Source: Candidatus Babeliales bacterium (GTDB taxonomy: Bacteria > Babelota > Babeliae > Babelales > JACPOV01). Taken from it: a DNA stretch of 34,743 bases. The stretch lies in contig JAGVLQ010000004.1 in NCBI GenBank assembly GCA_020054235.1, positions 124,652-159,394 of the forward strand, read 5' to 3'. The translations under genes were made by a program, and so were the position numbers. Every line of letters begins with the position of its first letter. Within the stretch, counting starts at the first letter, position 1. A model generated the notes under the pieces. The model had not been told where the DNA came from, did no database searches, and was given only the letters and a program-made list of their open reading frames with translations. Shown one piece after another: positions 24,544 to 32,079 of this stretch.

Positions 24544-25044
24544 CTATTCAGATTTTTCATCTAAACTTTTATGTCGATCGGGAAATCTTGTTGGCACATG
24601 TAATGATGGATACTTCTGATCAAATTTTGGAGATTTTTGAACCTCTACTTGAAAAACATTTTTTCCCGATTGTTGGTGAACTTTCCTTGTTTCTTCGTCT
24701 TCAGAATCAGAATTCGACTCACATTTTCTTAGAGAAGTTTCCTCCTTAGGACTCCCATGTGCATGAAATTCCCTTGAATAAGGTTTGGGTTTTTCTTCAG
24801 ATGGTTCTTTAGACAAAGAAGATGTTGGCAATTTACCCGATTCATACGACCGTACTTTGCGAAGCTCATTTGGGTTAGTTTTTCCTTTCCATAAATTTTG
24901 CAAGCTTGAAGATGAATTTGCTCTAGCTGTTCCAGATAATTTAATTTTTTTTTGGGGAAAATCAGCTCTGTCTGTAGGATTAGGCTCCATTCCTCTAATG
25001 ACAAAACATTTTATTAATAAAAGGAAAAAAAGAAGCTTTTTCAT
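24544..25044 (-). CDS. Secreted low-complexity hypothetical protein, 167 aa
   Basis: No recognised family. Signal peptide MKKLLFFLLLIKCFVIRG is followed by MEPNPTDRAD, another Met-Glu junction. The mature part is hydrophilic and low in hydrophobics: many Ser, Lys, Glu and Pro, with an acidic run SDSEDEE. It looks intrinsically disordered. The start at 25044 follows AAGGAAAC. A 43-codon longer frame overlaps rsmE in another phase and has no ribosome site, so it was rejected. It lies 50 bases downstream of rsmE on the same strand. A disordered, exported, charged protein could be an effector or a surface component, but there is no direct evidence. Confidence 0.72.
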   Translation of the reverse strand: MKKLLFFLLLIKCFVIRGMEPNPTDRADFPQKKIKLSGTARANSSSSLQNLWKGKTNPNELRKVRSYESGKLPTSSLSKEPSEEKPKPYSREFHAHGSPKEETSLRKCESNSDSEDEETRKVHQQSGKNVFQVEVQKSPKFDQKYPSLHVPTRFPDRHKSLDEKSE

Positions 25045-25094
25045 AAATTGTTTCCTTTTTAAAAAAATTAAAGCGATTATTAATTTAAATTTTT

Positions 25095-25856
25095 TTAAAG
25101 AAGCGTTCTCAATAAACCCATGCCAACAACAACTGCTTGTTGCGCTCTCAAAATCGTGGGTGTTAAGCGACAAAACAAAATATTGTTTTGATGCAATAAA
25201 TTTTTCTCACTATTAGTTAAATCTCCTTCAGGACCGACTAATATCATTAACTTTTGACAATCTTCTTGTTTTAGGTCTTTAAAAAAAGTATAGGCAGGAA
25301 GACCCTGTGAGTCAAAAAATATTTTTCTTAGGTCTTTATTGTTGTCTGTTAGAGCGATCGATATTTCTTTAGGCTCATAAAGGCCTGGCAATGAAAAATT
25401 TTTTGATTGTTCTGCTGCCGCTATCATGATGCGCTTTAAACGGTCAAGCTCCTGAGCTCCTCCCCATTTCCGCTGGCTCTTTTCAGTTATTACCAATTCA
25501 ATCTTATTAACCCCTAATTCAACTAAACTATAAATTGCCTGCTCGAAAGCTTCTCGCTTCAAAAGGGGTAATAAAAAAGTTATAGCTGGCGTAAGTCGCA
25601 CGTTTTCTTTGATAGCATCGACCAAAAAAATTATCATATTTTTTTTATCAAAACCTTTTATAGTAACTTCAATGCTTTTATGCTCATCAAAAAATATACA
25701 TTTTTCTTCAGCATTTAAGCGTAAAACATTGAAAAGACGATGAAATAACTCTGGATTTTTAAGAGTTACTATTTCATCTTTTTTGAATAATTTTTCAGAT
25801 AATTCTTGCCAATAGAATGCAAATTGATGCTTTTCAGAATCTATAGATTTATTCAT
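25095..25856 (-). CDS. rsmE: 16S rRNA m3U1498 methyltransferase
   Basis: SPOUT-family methyltransferase that methylates U1498 of 16S rRNA using S-adenosylmethionine; 253 residues. The N-terminal PUA-like part contains HRLFNVLRLN. The C-terminal trefoil knot is seen as ILVGPEGDLTNSEKNLL and RLTPTILRAQQAVVVGMGLL, the SAM-binding blocks of RsmE. The family's usual LRTETA is ILRAQQA here. ITEKSQRKW replaces the common SERS-like segment. The start has no clear Shine-Dalgarno. A REP-like pair lies just upstream (25899-26083). Likely first gene of a unit with the secreted hypothetical downstream. Confidence 0.92.
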   Translation of the reverse strand: MNKSIDSEKHQFAFYWQELSEKLFKKDEIVTLKNPELFHRLFNVLRLNAEEKCIFFDEHKSIEVTIKGFDKKNMIIFLVDAIKENVRLTPAITFLLPLLKREAFEQAIYSLVELGVNKIELVITEKSQRKWGGAQELDRLKRIMIAAAEQSKNFSLPGLYEPKEISIALTDNNKDLRKIFFDSQGLPAYTFFKDLKQEDCQKLMILVGPEGDLTNSEKNLLHQNNILFCRLTPTILRAQQAVVVGMGLLRTLL

Positions 25857-25898
25857 AAAATATTTTTTTAGCTCGAAAATGCAAATTAGTGAATATTC

Positions 25899-25949
25899 CC
25901 GTTCGTGGTGAGGAGCATTCGAAGAATGCGTCTCGAACCATACGGACCG
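25899..25949 (-). repeat. REP-like palindromic unit R2 (extended apical stem)
   Basis: Reads CCGTTCGTGGTGAGGAGC then GTCTCGAACCATACGGACCG, with GCATTC-GAA-GAATGC forming the apical stem. It is the same as R1 at 8466 outside the apical stem. The apical stems differ in sequence but both are fully complementary. Forms an inverted pair with 26043-26083. Confidence 0.85.
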
Positions 25950-26042
25950 AATAATTTACACCCTCAGTTTTATTTAAAAATTATTAAAACTCAATCAAAC
26001 AACATAATCTAAATGCTGATTAGGCTCTTTATTTAAACTTTA

Positions 26043-26083
26043 GTTCGAATGGTTCGAGACGCTTCGCTCCTCACCACGAACGG
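26043..26083 (+). repeat. REP-like palindromic unit F2 (short apical loop)
   Basis: Reads GTTCGAATGGTTCGAGACGC, TTC, then GCTCCTCACCACGAACGG. It differs from F1 at 8337 by a few bases. It lies about 40 bases after the stop of the gene at 26125, and is separated from R2 by a 93-base AT-rich spacer. Confidence 0.85.
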
Positions 26084-26124
26084 ATTTCTTTATTCGCATA
26101 TTACTGCGCAATCCAGTAATCTTC

Positions 26125-26784
26125 TTAGCTAAATAAATAGCGCTTAAGTTCAGTCCATGTGGTACCAACAAAATCAACAACTTGCATAGAACGCACATAG
26201 AGCGCGACACCTATTTGTCGTGCATAAACTACAAGCTCTGAAGGTGGATTTGACTTTGAATATTCTTGTAGTTCATTCTCATCAAACTCAATATCAAAAG
26301 TATCTAAATTAAAGGGGCTATTTGAAATATTCATAGTACCATTTTTTGGAAGAGAACATTCTTCAATAAAATCATTACAAACTAAAACAGCTTCCTCAAA
26401 TCTCAGCATAGGATCTAAAGCCAGCACACAACTAACATCAGATTGCTCTAACGGTAACTTGCAAGAAAAGTATCCAGCTTTCTTATTAACTGCTGTTGGA
26501 TAAATATTAAAACAGCCAACATCTTCTGGGCTTTTAAAGTCAGACCACATCTGGCACACTTCCTGCCAATTTTGCACATTATATGTAAAATAGTGCGTAA
26601 AAATTTCTAAGGGCTCAACCCCCAAAAGATATTTACCTGGTATAAGTGCAACACGGATATTATTGTGTTTATCAGTAACTTTCAGCATTAACGTATATTT
26701 ATCTCCTAAAGCTTCTGGCGTTATTGCCAATGATAGCTGAACAAAAAGATTAACTACTAGCGTTAACAACAAAAATTTGCGCAT
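26125..26784 (-). CDS. Secreted hypothetical protein, 219 aa
   Basis: No recognised family. Signal peptide MRKFLLLTLVVNLFVQLSLA with likely cleavage before ITPEALGD. The mature protein looks like a compact beta-rich domain with six Cys (EVCQMW, VGCFNI, FSCKLP, VSCVLA, LVCNDF, EECSLP), enough for three disulfides. That would fit the two exported thioredoxin proteins of this window. AAGGAG lies just before the ATG at 26784. It is divergent from gpmI, and is followed downstream by the second REP-like pair. Function unknown. Confidence 0.8.
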   Translation of the reverse strand: MRKFLLLTLVVNLFVQLSLAITPEALGDKYTLMLKVTDKHNNIRVALIPGKYLLGVEPLEIFTHYFTYNVQNWQEVCQMWSDFKSPEDVGCFNIYPTAVNKKAGYFSCKLPLEQSDVSCVLALDPMLRFEEAVLVCNDFIEECSLPKNGTMNISNSPFNLDTFDIEFDENELQEYSKSNPPSELVVYARQIGVALYVRSMQVVDFVGTTWTELKRYLFS

Positions 26785-26865
26785 AAAAGCTCCTTAAAGT
26801 TCTTGTATTTTTTTTATCCTCTGTGGCATGATGAGAAAAGTATAGCAATTTTAAAAAGGGTAACA

Positions 26866-28410
26866 ATGGTTACTCACGAAAAAAAAAATCAAATAAAACC
26901 AATTGCTTTAGTAATTCTTGATGGCTTTGGTTTTAACAAAAACATACGCTATAATGCTGTTGCCCAAGCATACAAGCCACACTTTGCTGCATGGCTTCAA
27001 AGATATCCTCATGTATTGCTAACGGCCTCCGGCACATCGGTCGGGTTATTGCCCTGCCAAATGGGCAACTCTGAAGTTGGTCATTTAACTATAGGCGCTG
27101 GTCGTGTAATAGAACAAGACATCACACGCATTCTCTCAGCCATTGATAATGGCTCTTTCTTTTCAAATAAAACAATCATTGATCTTTTTGAAAAAATTTC
27201 CAAAAAAAATTCTCGCTTACACATCATGGGATTGCTTTCTGATGGTGGCGTTCACTCGCATGAAAAAATTGCATTTGCGCTTTTAAAAATGGCAAAAAAG
27301 CAAAATATCACCGATGTTTATGTACATGCTTTTTTAGATGGCCGCGATGTGCCACCACAATCTGCAGCACACTACTTACAAAAACTCGATAAAAATTTTG
27401 CTCAGTTAAACCTTGGCAAACTTGGCTCCATAACCGGTCGATTTTATGCAATGGATAGGGACAAAAATTGGGAACGCACACAACAAGTTTATGAGATGCT
27501 TACCACTAAAAAAGCAATCCCTTTTGCCTCCTGGCATGCTGCACTCGATCACTATTATCACCAAAAAACAACTGACGAATTTGTACCACCAACACAACTA
27601 GATGCTAGCAGTAACATCAATAAAGGCGATGGTGTTATTTGTTTTAATTTTAGAGCAGATCGCGCCTGGCAACTAACTGCCGCATTCGTCGATCCAACAT
27701 TTAATTATTTTCCAACTCAAAAAATTGATCTGAATTTTTTTGCCACTATGACTGATTACAATCATCAGAATAACATTGCAACTGAAGTCATCTATAAACC
27801 GATCAATATTACAAACACTCTCAAAGAAATACTAGAAAAAAATGGCAAATCAATTTTTTCTATCGCCGAAACAGAAAAATATGCCCACGTTACATACTTT
27901 TTTAATGGTGGCAAAGAACAAAAACTACCCAACGAAAAACGAGTATTAATTCCTTCGATTCCCGCAAAAAATTATGTTAATCATCCTTCCATGTCAGCGC
28001 CTGAAATTACGAAGGCTATAATCGATTCATTACAAACAGACCCAAGAGATTTTTATCTTATTAACTATGCCAATGCTGATATGGTCGGCCACTCGGGCAA
28101 CTTGCAAGCAACTATCAAAGCCATTGAGTGCCTCGATGAACAATTATCTGTTCTATATAAAGAATTCGTAGAAAAAAGAAATGGTACTTTATATATAACT
28201 GCAGATCATGGTAATGCTGAAGATATGTTTGATGAAAAAACAGGACAACCAAAAACAGCACACACAACAAACCCAGTTTACTTTTTAATGTTAAAAAAAG
28301 ATGTGCAGCCAGCTATTTTAAAAAATTTACATGGATTAAGTGATATCGCGCCATTTATTGTGGAGCATATGGGCTTGCCACTGCCAAAAGAAATGAAGAA
28401 AAAATCATAA
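26866..28410 (+). CDS. gpmI: 2,3-bisphosphoglycerate-independent phosphoglycerate mutase
   Basis: Interconverts 3- and 2-phosphoglycerate in lower glycolysis; 514 residues, the usual length. It is a manganese enzyme of the alkaline phosphatase superfamily. Metal and catalytic blocks: VILDGFG (D19), nucleophile S69 in MGNSEVGHL, FLDGRDVPP, DRDKNWERT in the substrate-binding domain, FNFRADRAWQ, NYANADMVGHSG and TADHGNAEDM, with HTTNPV. The ATG at 26866 follows AAAGGG; a 21-codon longer frame has no ribosome site. A TTGTAT-18-CATGAT promoter is possible at 26803-26832. It is likely cotranscribed with the secreted coiled-coil gene twelve bases downstream. Confidence 0.97.
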   Translation: MVTHEKKNQIKPIALVILDGFGFNKNIRYNAVAQAYKPHFAAWLQRYPHVLLTASGTSVGLLPCQMGNSEVGHLTIGAGRVIEQDITRILSAIDNGSFFSNKTIIDLFEKISKKNSRLHIMGLLSDGGVHSHEKIAFALLKMAKKQNITDVYVHAFLDGRDVPPQSAAHYLQKLDKNFAQLNLGKLGSITGRFYAMDRDKNWERTQQVYEMLTTKKAIPFASWHAALDHYYHQKTTDEFVPPTQLDASSNINKGDGVICFNFRADRAWQLTAAFVDPTFNYFPTQKIDLNFFATMTDYNHQNNIATEVIYKPINITNTLKEILEKNGKSIFSIAETEKYAHVTYFFNGGKEQKLPNEKRVLIPSIPAKNYVNHPSMSAPEITKAIIDSLQTDPRDFYLINYANADMVGHSGNLQATIKAIECLDEQLSVLYKEFVEKRNGTLYITADHGNAEDMFDEKTGQPKTAHTTNPVYFLMLKKDVQPAILKNLHGLSDIAPFIVEHMGLPLPKEMKKKS

Positions 28411-28422
28411 AAAAGGATATAA

Positions 28423-29334
28423 ATGTTTAAAAATCAAAAAAAAATTATTGCACTTTTTATTTTTTTTATTGGATTTGAAGGCAGCTTGCTTTCACAAGAA
28501 TCTGAAATTAATCCTCCAACTTTTATATTATTACTTGCGGGAAACGACAATTTGCTCACTCAGCCATTACAAGCTAATGAAATAGAAAATTGGAACAAAT
28601 TTATGAATGATATGGATACATTCATTTTAAAAAAAGGCCATACATTTCAAGTTCAAAAAACCCAAGAATATTCTACGTTTTTTTCAACGTTAAAAGAAAT
28701 TGCTAGTAATTTAATTGGAAAGCTTCAAGAAAACTATGCCAACAATATAATACCTGCCATAAATACAGAAGAAGAAAAAAAGAAGGGCATAAAAATTACT
28801 GAATATATGATAACAAAAGAAAATACTATCAACGAAAACTCTAAACTTGTATTGCAAGATATTGCAAAAAATCTACAGGCTAAAGATATTCAGTTGCTCG
28901 CAATAGAACAAATAGTTAAAGAATTAAAAAAACAAAAAAATGAAATTGAAACAATAAAAACAAAATTAAAAACTGAATTGGAAGCTATTGCAAAAAGTGA
29001 GGCAAAAAAAATATCTTCCAAAGAAAAAACTATATTAAACGCAGAAAAAAATATAGTGGACAACCTTGAAAAATTGGCTGAGTTTATTTTGATACCTATA
29101 GAAAAAATAGATAAAGATTTTAAGCGATTGCAAACAGTTTTACCTTATTTAAAAGCTGAAGGGCTAATACAAGAAGCAGATCCTGAAAAATATAAAGAAC
29201 CAGAATGGGCAAAAAGCCCTTATGAAAAAGAAGAAAAGCCAAAAGTTTCCTCTGACTTAAAAAATGTAAAAGAATCATTGAAAAAATTGACGGAAGCCTT
29301 TAAAGGATTAAGCACAAGCCTTGGTAAAGCTTAA
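28423..29334 (+). CDS. Secreted coiled-coil hypothetical protein, 303 aa
   Basis: No recognised family. A signal peptide (KKIIALFIFFIGFEGSLLS, then QESEINPP) leads to an almost all-helical, Lys/Glu-rich chain. The strongest coiled-coil is around residues 165-215 (VKELKKQKNEIETIKTKL, then the KTELEAIAKSEAKK stretch). A proline-containing hinge follows (DPEKYKEPEWAKSPYEKEE), then a last helix. AAAAGGATAT precedes the ATG, and the gene starts twelve bases after gpmI, so it is probably in that transcript. Its stop shares the tetramer TTAA with the stop of the convergent GNAT gene. Possible structural or surface role, not proven. Confidence 0.78.
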   Translation: MFKNQKKIIALFIFFIGFEGSLLSQESEINPPTFILLLAGNDNLLTQPLQANEIENWNKFMNDMDTFILKKGHTFQVQKTQEYSTFFSTLKEIASNLIGKLQENYANNIIPAINTEEEKKKGIKITEYMITKENTINENSKLVLQDIAKNLQAKDIQLLAIEQIVKELKKQKNEIETIKTKLKTELEAIAKSEAKKISSKEKTILNAEKNIVDNLEKLAEFILIPIEKIDKDFKRLQTVLPYLKAEGLIQEADPEKYKEPEWAKSPYEKEEKPKVSSDLKNVKESLKKLTEAFKGLSTSLGKA

Positions 29335-29882
29335 ACATAATAATCAAAGCGTACAAAGCCATCGCTCTCACCAGTTTCTTTAAAACCAACTTTTCGGTAT
29401 ATTTTTTGTGCAGGATAATTGGTCGTTCGGGTAACAAGAAATATGTTGGTACATCCTTGGGAAATCAAATCTTTTACCGCATAATTGAGTAATTCTTGCC
29501 CATAACCTTTACCGCGATATTTTTCATCAACACCCAATAAGCGCACTTTGCCCTGCCAGAATTTTGTTTTAGAATAGGTTACAAAACCAACCGGGGTTCC
29601 ATTATGCAGCATAATTTTTATATCTTCTAGTGCATATTGATCGGGAGTAATATTTGAAACACGCTTGATGAGCAAATGATCTAATGAATAATCCTCAAGC
29701 CCTTCACCAAGTAACCAATAACGATTTTCCTCAAAAACTCTATTTACAAAAGCTCCATGTTCTGAATACTTAAATTCAACAATATGCGTTGAATCTTTTT
29801 CCCAATTTATAAAAAATATGGCACCAAATCCTGTTAACACCAAAAAGCCTATTAAAGCAACTTTTTTGCATGAGTAATGCAT
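29331..29882 (-). CDS. GNAT acetyltransferase with N-terminal membrane anchor
   Basis: 183 residues. One hydrophobic segment (VALIGFLVLTGFGAIFFINW, about 8-27) precedes a GNAT domain. The acetyl-CoA loop is RGKGYG (123-128) after KVRLLGVDEKY. The following helix ELLNYAVKDLISQGC, the strand IFLVTRTTNYPAQKIYRKVGF and a C-terminal aromatic strand complete the fold. GNAT enzymes are usually soluble and cytoplasmic, where acetyl-CoA is. The anchor puts this one at the membrane, and its orientation is not clear. The acceptor is unknown. It is 21 bases downstream of the hypothetical at 29904, forming a short unit. The stop overlaps the convergent gene by four bases. Confidence 0.85.
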   Translation of the reverse strand: MHYSCKKVALIGFLVLTGFGAIFFINWEKDSTHIVEFKYSEHGAFVNRVFEENRYWLLGEGLEDYSLDHLLIKRVSNITPDQYALEDIKIMLHNGTPVGFVTYSKTKFWQGKVRLLGVDEKYRGKGYGQELLNYAVKDLISQGCTNIFLVTRTTNYPAQKIYRKVGFKETGESDGFVRFDYYV

Positions 29883-29903
29883 ATTTAATTCCTTATTATT
29901 TTA

Positions 29904-30488
29904 TTATTGCAGCAAAGTAACGTGTTTATTTTTGAAGTATAGATTAATCGGAATATGCGTTTCTAATAAAAGTGTATTATCTTTAAAGTCGCTTATAAAA
30001 GTATGTGGATCCAACAAGTTCTTTTTCTCACGTCCTACCTTTTCTACACGCTCTAGTACTTGCATACAAATATCATCACTTGCCAGAACGTTTTTTAAAT
30101 CTGATGAAGGACCTACGCCTGATAGATTAAACAAGATTTTAACAATATCATTATCTGTTAACGTCTTTGCTGTTGTCTCAACAGTAAAGAAAACTGTAAT
30201 ACCTGCGAAATAAGGAACCATACAAAAGCCGCTATTTAAAACGACGCCGTAAATACCAGGATCTTTCTTATACGCAGCATTCGTAATTTGATAATATTTG
30301 CCATCATGAACTTGCACAAATTCCTGTATTTTTTGACTTATTCCAGGCAGGGGGTCTTCAAGAAAAACAAAATCCTCTATTGGCGGCTCAGACTCTATTA
30401 GCAAAAAATCTTCGTGCAACAAATTCTTTTTTTCTAATCCATACACAGAAAATGAAAAAAATAAAATACCTAACTTTTTAAACTTCAT
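29904..30488 (-). CDS. Secreted hypothetical protein, 194 aa
   Basis: No recognised family. Signal peptide MKFKKLGILFFSFSVYG, then LEKKNLLHED. The mature part appears alpha/beta, with VHDGKYYQITNAAYKKDPGIYGVVLNSGFC and two later acidic helices. It contains two Cys. The start at 30488 has AAAGG close upstream. A TTG five codons earlier was rejected. It is the first gene of a two-gene unit with the GNAT enzyme. Function unknown. Confidence 0.77.
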   Translation of the reverse strand: MKFKKLGILFFSFSVYGLEKKNLLHEDFLLIESEPPIEDFVFLEDPLPGISQKIQEFVQVHDGKYYQITNAAYKKDPGIYGVVLNSGFCMVPYFAGITVFFTVETTAKTLTDNDIVKILFNLSGVGPSSDLKNVLASDDICMQVLERVEKVGREKKNLLDPHTFISDFKDNTLLLETHIPINLYFKNKHVTLLQ

Positions 30489-30582
30489 ACCAACCTTTAC
30501 CAAAAAATTGTTTTTTAATTTTTTGAAATAGAATCATTTTTAACAGTATAGGTAATTTTATAAAGGAGCAATCCTTATATGA

Positions 30583-31263
30583 TCACTCTAGCAAAGCATC
30601 AGGCATAAAATGTGCTAGTTTGAGCTTATCAACATAAATTTCCAGTTTTTTAGACTGAGGATGCAGTTTATAAGAAATCATCTCATCAACCGCTTCTAAT
30701 GGGTCTAAACAAGAACCAGATTGACTTTCCTTAAGTTCTTTTTGTTTCTTAAGGGCTGCAAGCAACTGTACTCCAATAAATTTATCGTCTGAATTTTTTT
30801 CTAATGCATATATAGAATTTTTTGTTTCAATGGTAGCAATAATTCTATATACCACGGTAGGAGGTAGGTTTTTTAAATTCAATATACCATGTGGTGTTGG
30901 CGTTGGTGAAAGCCAAAAACTAATAGACATTGATTTATCTGTATTTTCGTATTTAACTTGTGGTTTAGGCTTTAGAGAATCAGCGAATTGCATCATCCAC
31001 TCTAAAGCCGTTTCTTTCTTTTTATAATCTAAGTTCGATGGATATTTTATAAATTTACATACAATTTTTGCAATTTCATTTTTTAAGGGAGAAGGGGAGA
31101 CTGGACCTACTTTATATTTCTCAGGATTCTTTTTAATTTCATTATCTAAATATTGATCAAGCCATCCATTAAATACTTCCTGCATAGGATTCTCTTTGCC
31201 ATTACTATTTTCCATTGCATGCAAAGAAAAACTCAAAAAAATAATTACCCATGCGTATTTCAT
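30583..31263 (-). CDS. Secreted hypothetical protein, 226 aa
   Basis: No recognised family. Signal peptide MKYAWVIIFLSFSLHA is followed by MENSNGKENP, again Ala-Met-Glu. The mature region has a charged helical first half, a Pro/Ser-rich loop (KVGPVSPSPLK), a beta-like middle (SISFWLSPTPTPHGILNL) and a C-terminal Lys-rich helical part. The ATG at 31263 has AGGTGGG upstream. An eleven-codon longer frame lacks a ribosome site. It follows truA on the same strand after about 70 bases and may be a separate unit. Function unknown. Confidence 0.78.
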   Translation of the reverse strand: MKYAWVIIFLSFSLHAMENSNGKENPMQEVFNGWLDQYLDNEIKKNPEKYKVGPVSPSPLKNEIAKIVCKFIKYPSNLDYKKKETALEWMMQFADSLKPKPQVKYENTDKSMSISFWLSPTPTPHGILNLKNLPPTVVYRIIATIETKNSIYALEKNSDDKFIGVQLLAALKKQKELKESQSGSCLDPLEAVDEMISYKLHPQSKKLEIYVDKLKLAHFMPDALLE

Positions 31264-31332
31264 ATGCCCACCTATACTTAAAAAGTTAATATTCAATTTT
31301 TCTCTATTTTTATTAAGTAAAAGGTACCGTTT

Positions 31333-32073
31333 TTATTGGATATAATCAATTTTATACAAGAGCAATCCCTTTGCAGGGGCATTGGGCAACGCTTGATTTG
31401 GATTTTTTTTAGCAAGTGCTTTTTTTAAAAGATCAATTGATAATTTTTCATCACCGGCAACTTTAAGGCAAGCGCCTACTATGCGACGGATCATACAATG
31501 CAAAAAGCTTTTTCCCTTAATTTCAATCCGATAGCCCTCACCATCGGACAAAGGATACAGTTTTATTGCATCAATAGTGCGAACTTTGTTAGTACGTTGA
31601 TCACTAGAAAATGAAGTAAAATCATGTTTACCTACAAAAATAGCCAATGCATTTTTTAATTTTTGTTCATCAAGTTTATAAGGATAGTAGTAACCATAGC
31701 GCGCCTTAAATGGCAAAGGACGCTTTGTATAGACATCGTAAAAATATGTTTTTTGTAAAACATTATTACGCGGACGAAAATCATCAGAAACTTTTTCTAG
31801 TGAAAGAATTGAAATTGAATCAGGTAAACTTCGATTCCAAGCCCACCGCATTTTTTCTGGAGAAATAGAAAGTTGTGTTGTAAAACTTGTAATTTGACCC
31901 AGGGCATGCACACCAGCATCAGTGCGCGATGCCCCGATAATTTTGATAGATTCTTTGAAGACTCGTTTAAAAGTAGTTTGCAAAATTGATGAAACTGTTT
32001 TTTTTTGCGGTTGAATTTGCCAACCTGCAAAATCAGTACCGTCGTAAGCAATAGTACACTTATAACGAACCAT
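31333..32073 (-). CDS. truA: tRNA pseudouridine(38-40) synthase
   Basis: Isomerises uridines 38-40 in tRNA anticodon arms; 246 residues. The catalytic Asp is D52 in ASRTDAGVHA. N-terminal RYKCTIAYDGTDFAGWQIQP and the C-terminal SFLHCMIRRIVGACLKVA are family blocks. The start lies six bases after the typA stop, with the pair in one operon; a Lys-rich C-terminus and no fusion are seen. Spacing suggests coupled translation. Confidence 0.96.
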   Translation of the reverse strand: MVRYKCTIAYDGTDFAGWQIQPQKKTVSSILQTTFKRVFKESIKIIGASRTDAGVHALGQITSFTTQLSISPEKMRWAWNRSLPDSISILSLEKVSDDFRPRNNVLQKTYFYDVYTKRPLPFKARYGYYYPYKLDEQKLKNALAIFVGKHDFTSFSSDQRTNKVRTIDAIKLYPLSDGEGYRIEIKGKSFLHCMIRRIVGACLKVAGDEKLSIDLLKKALAKKNPNQALPNAPAKGLLLYKIDYIQ

Positions 32074-32079
32074 TATTAT

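Noticed and set aside
25045-25173. 43-codon N-terminal extension of the secreted hypothetical at 24544
   Set aside because: It overlaps the conserved 3' end of rsmE in another phase and lacks a ribosome site, while 25044 has AAGGAAAC and begins a signal peptide.
26041-26060. GGTTCGA as a tRNA T-arm
   Set aside because: It is part of the repeated palindrome; no acceptor stem, anticodon arm or CCA-like end surrounds it.
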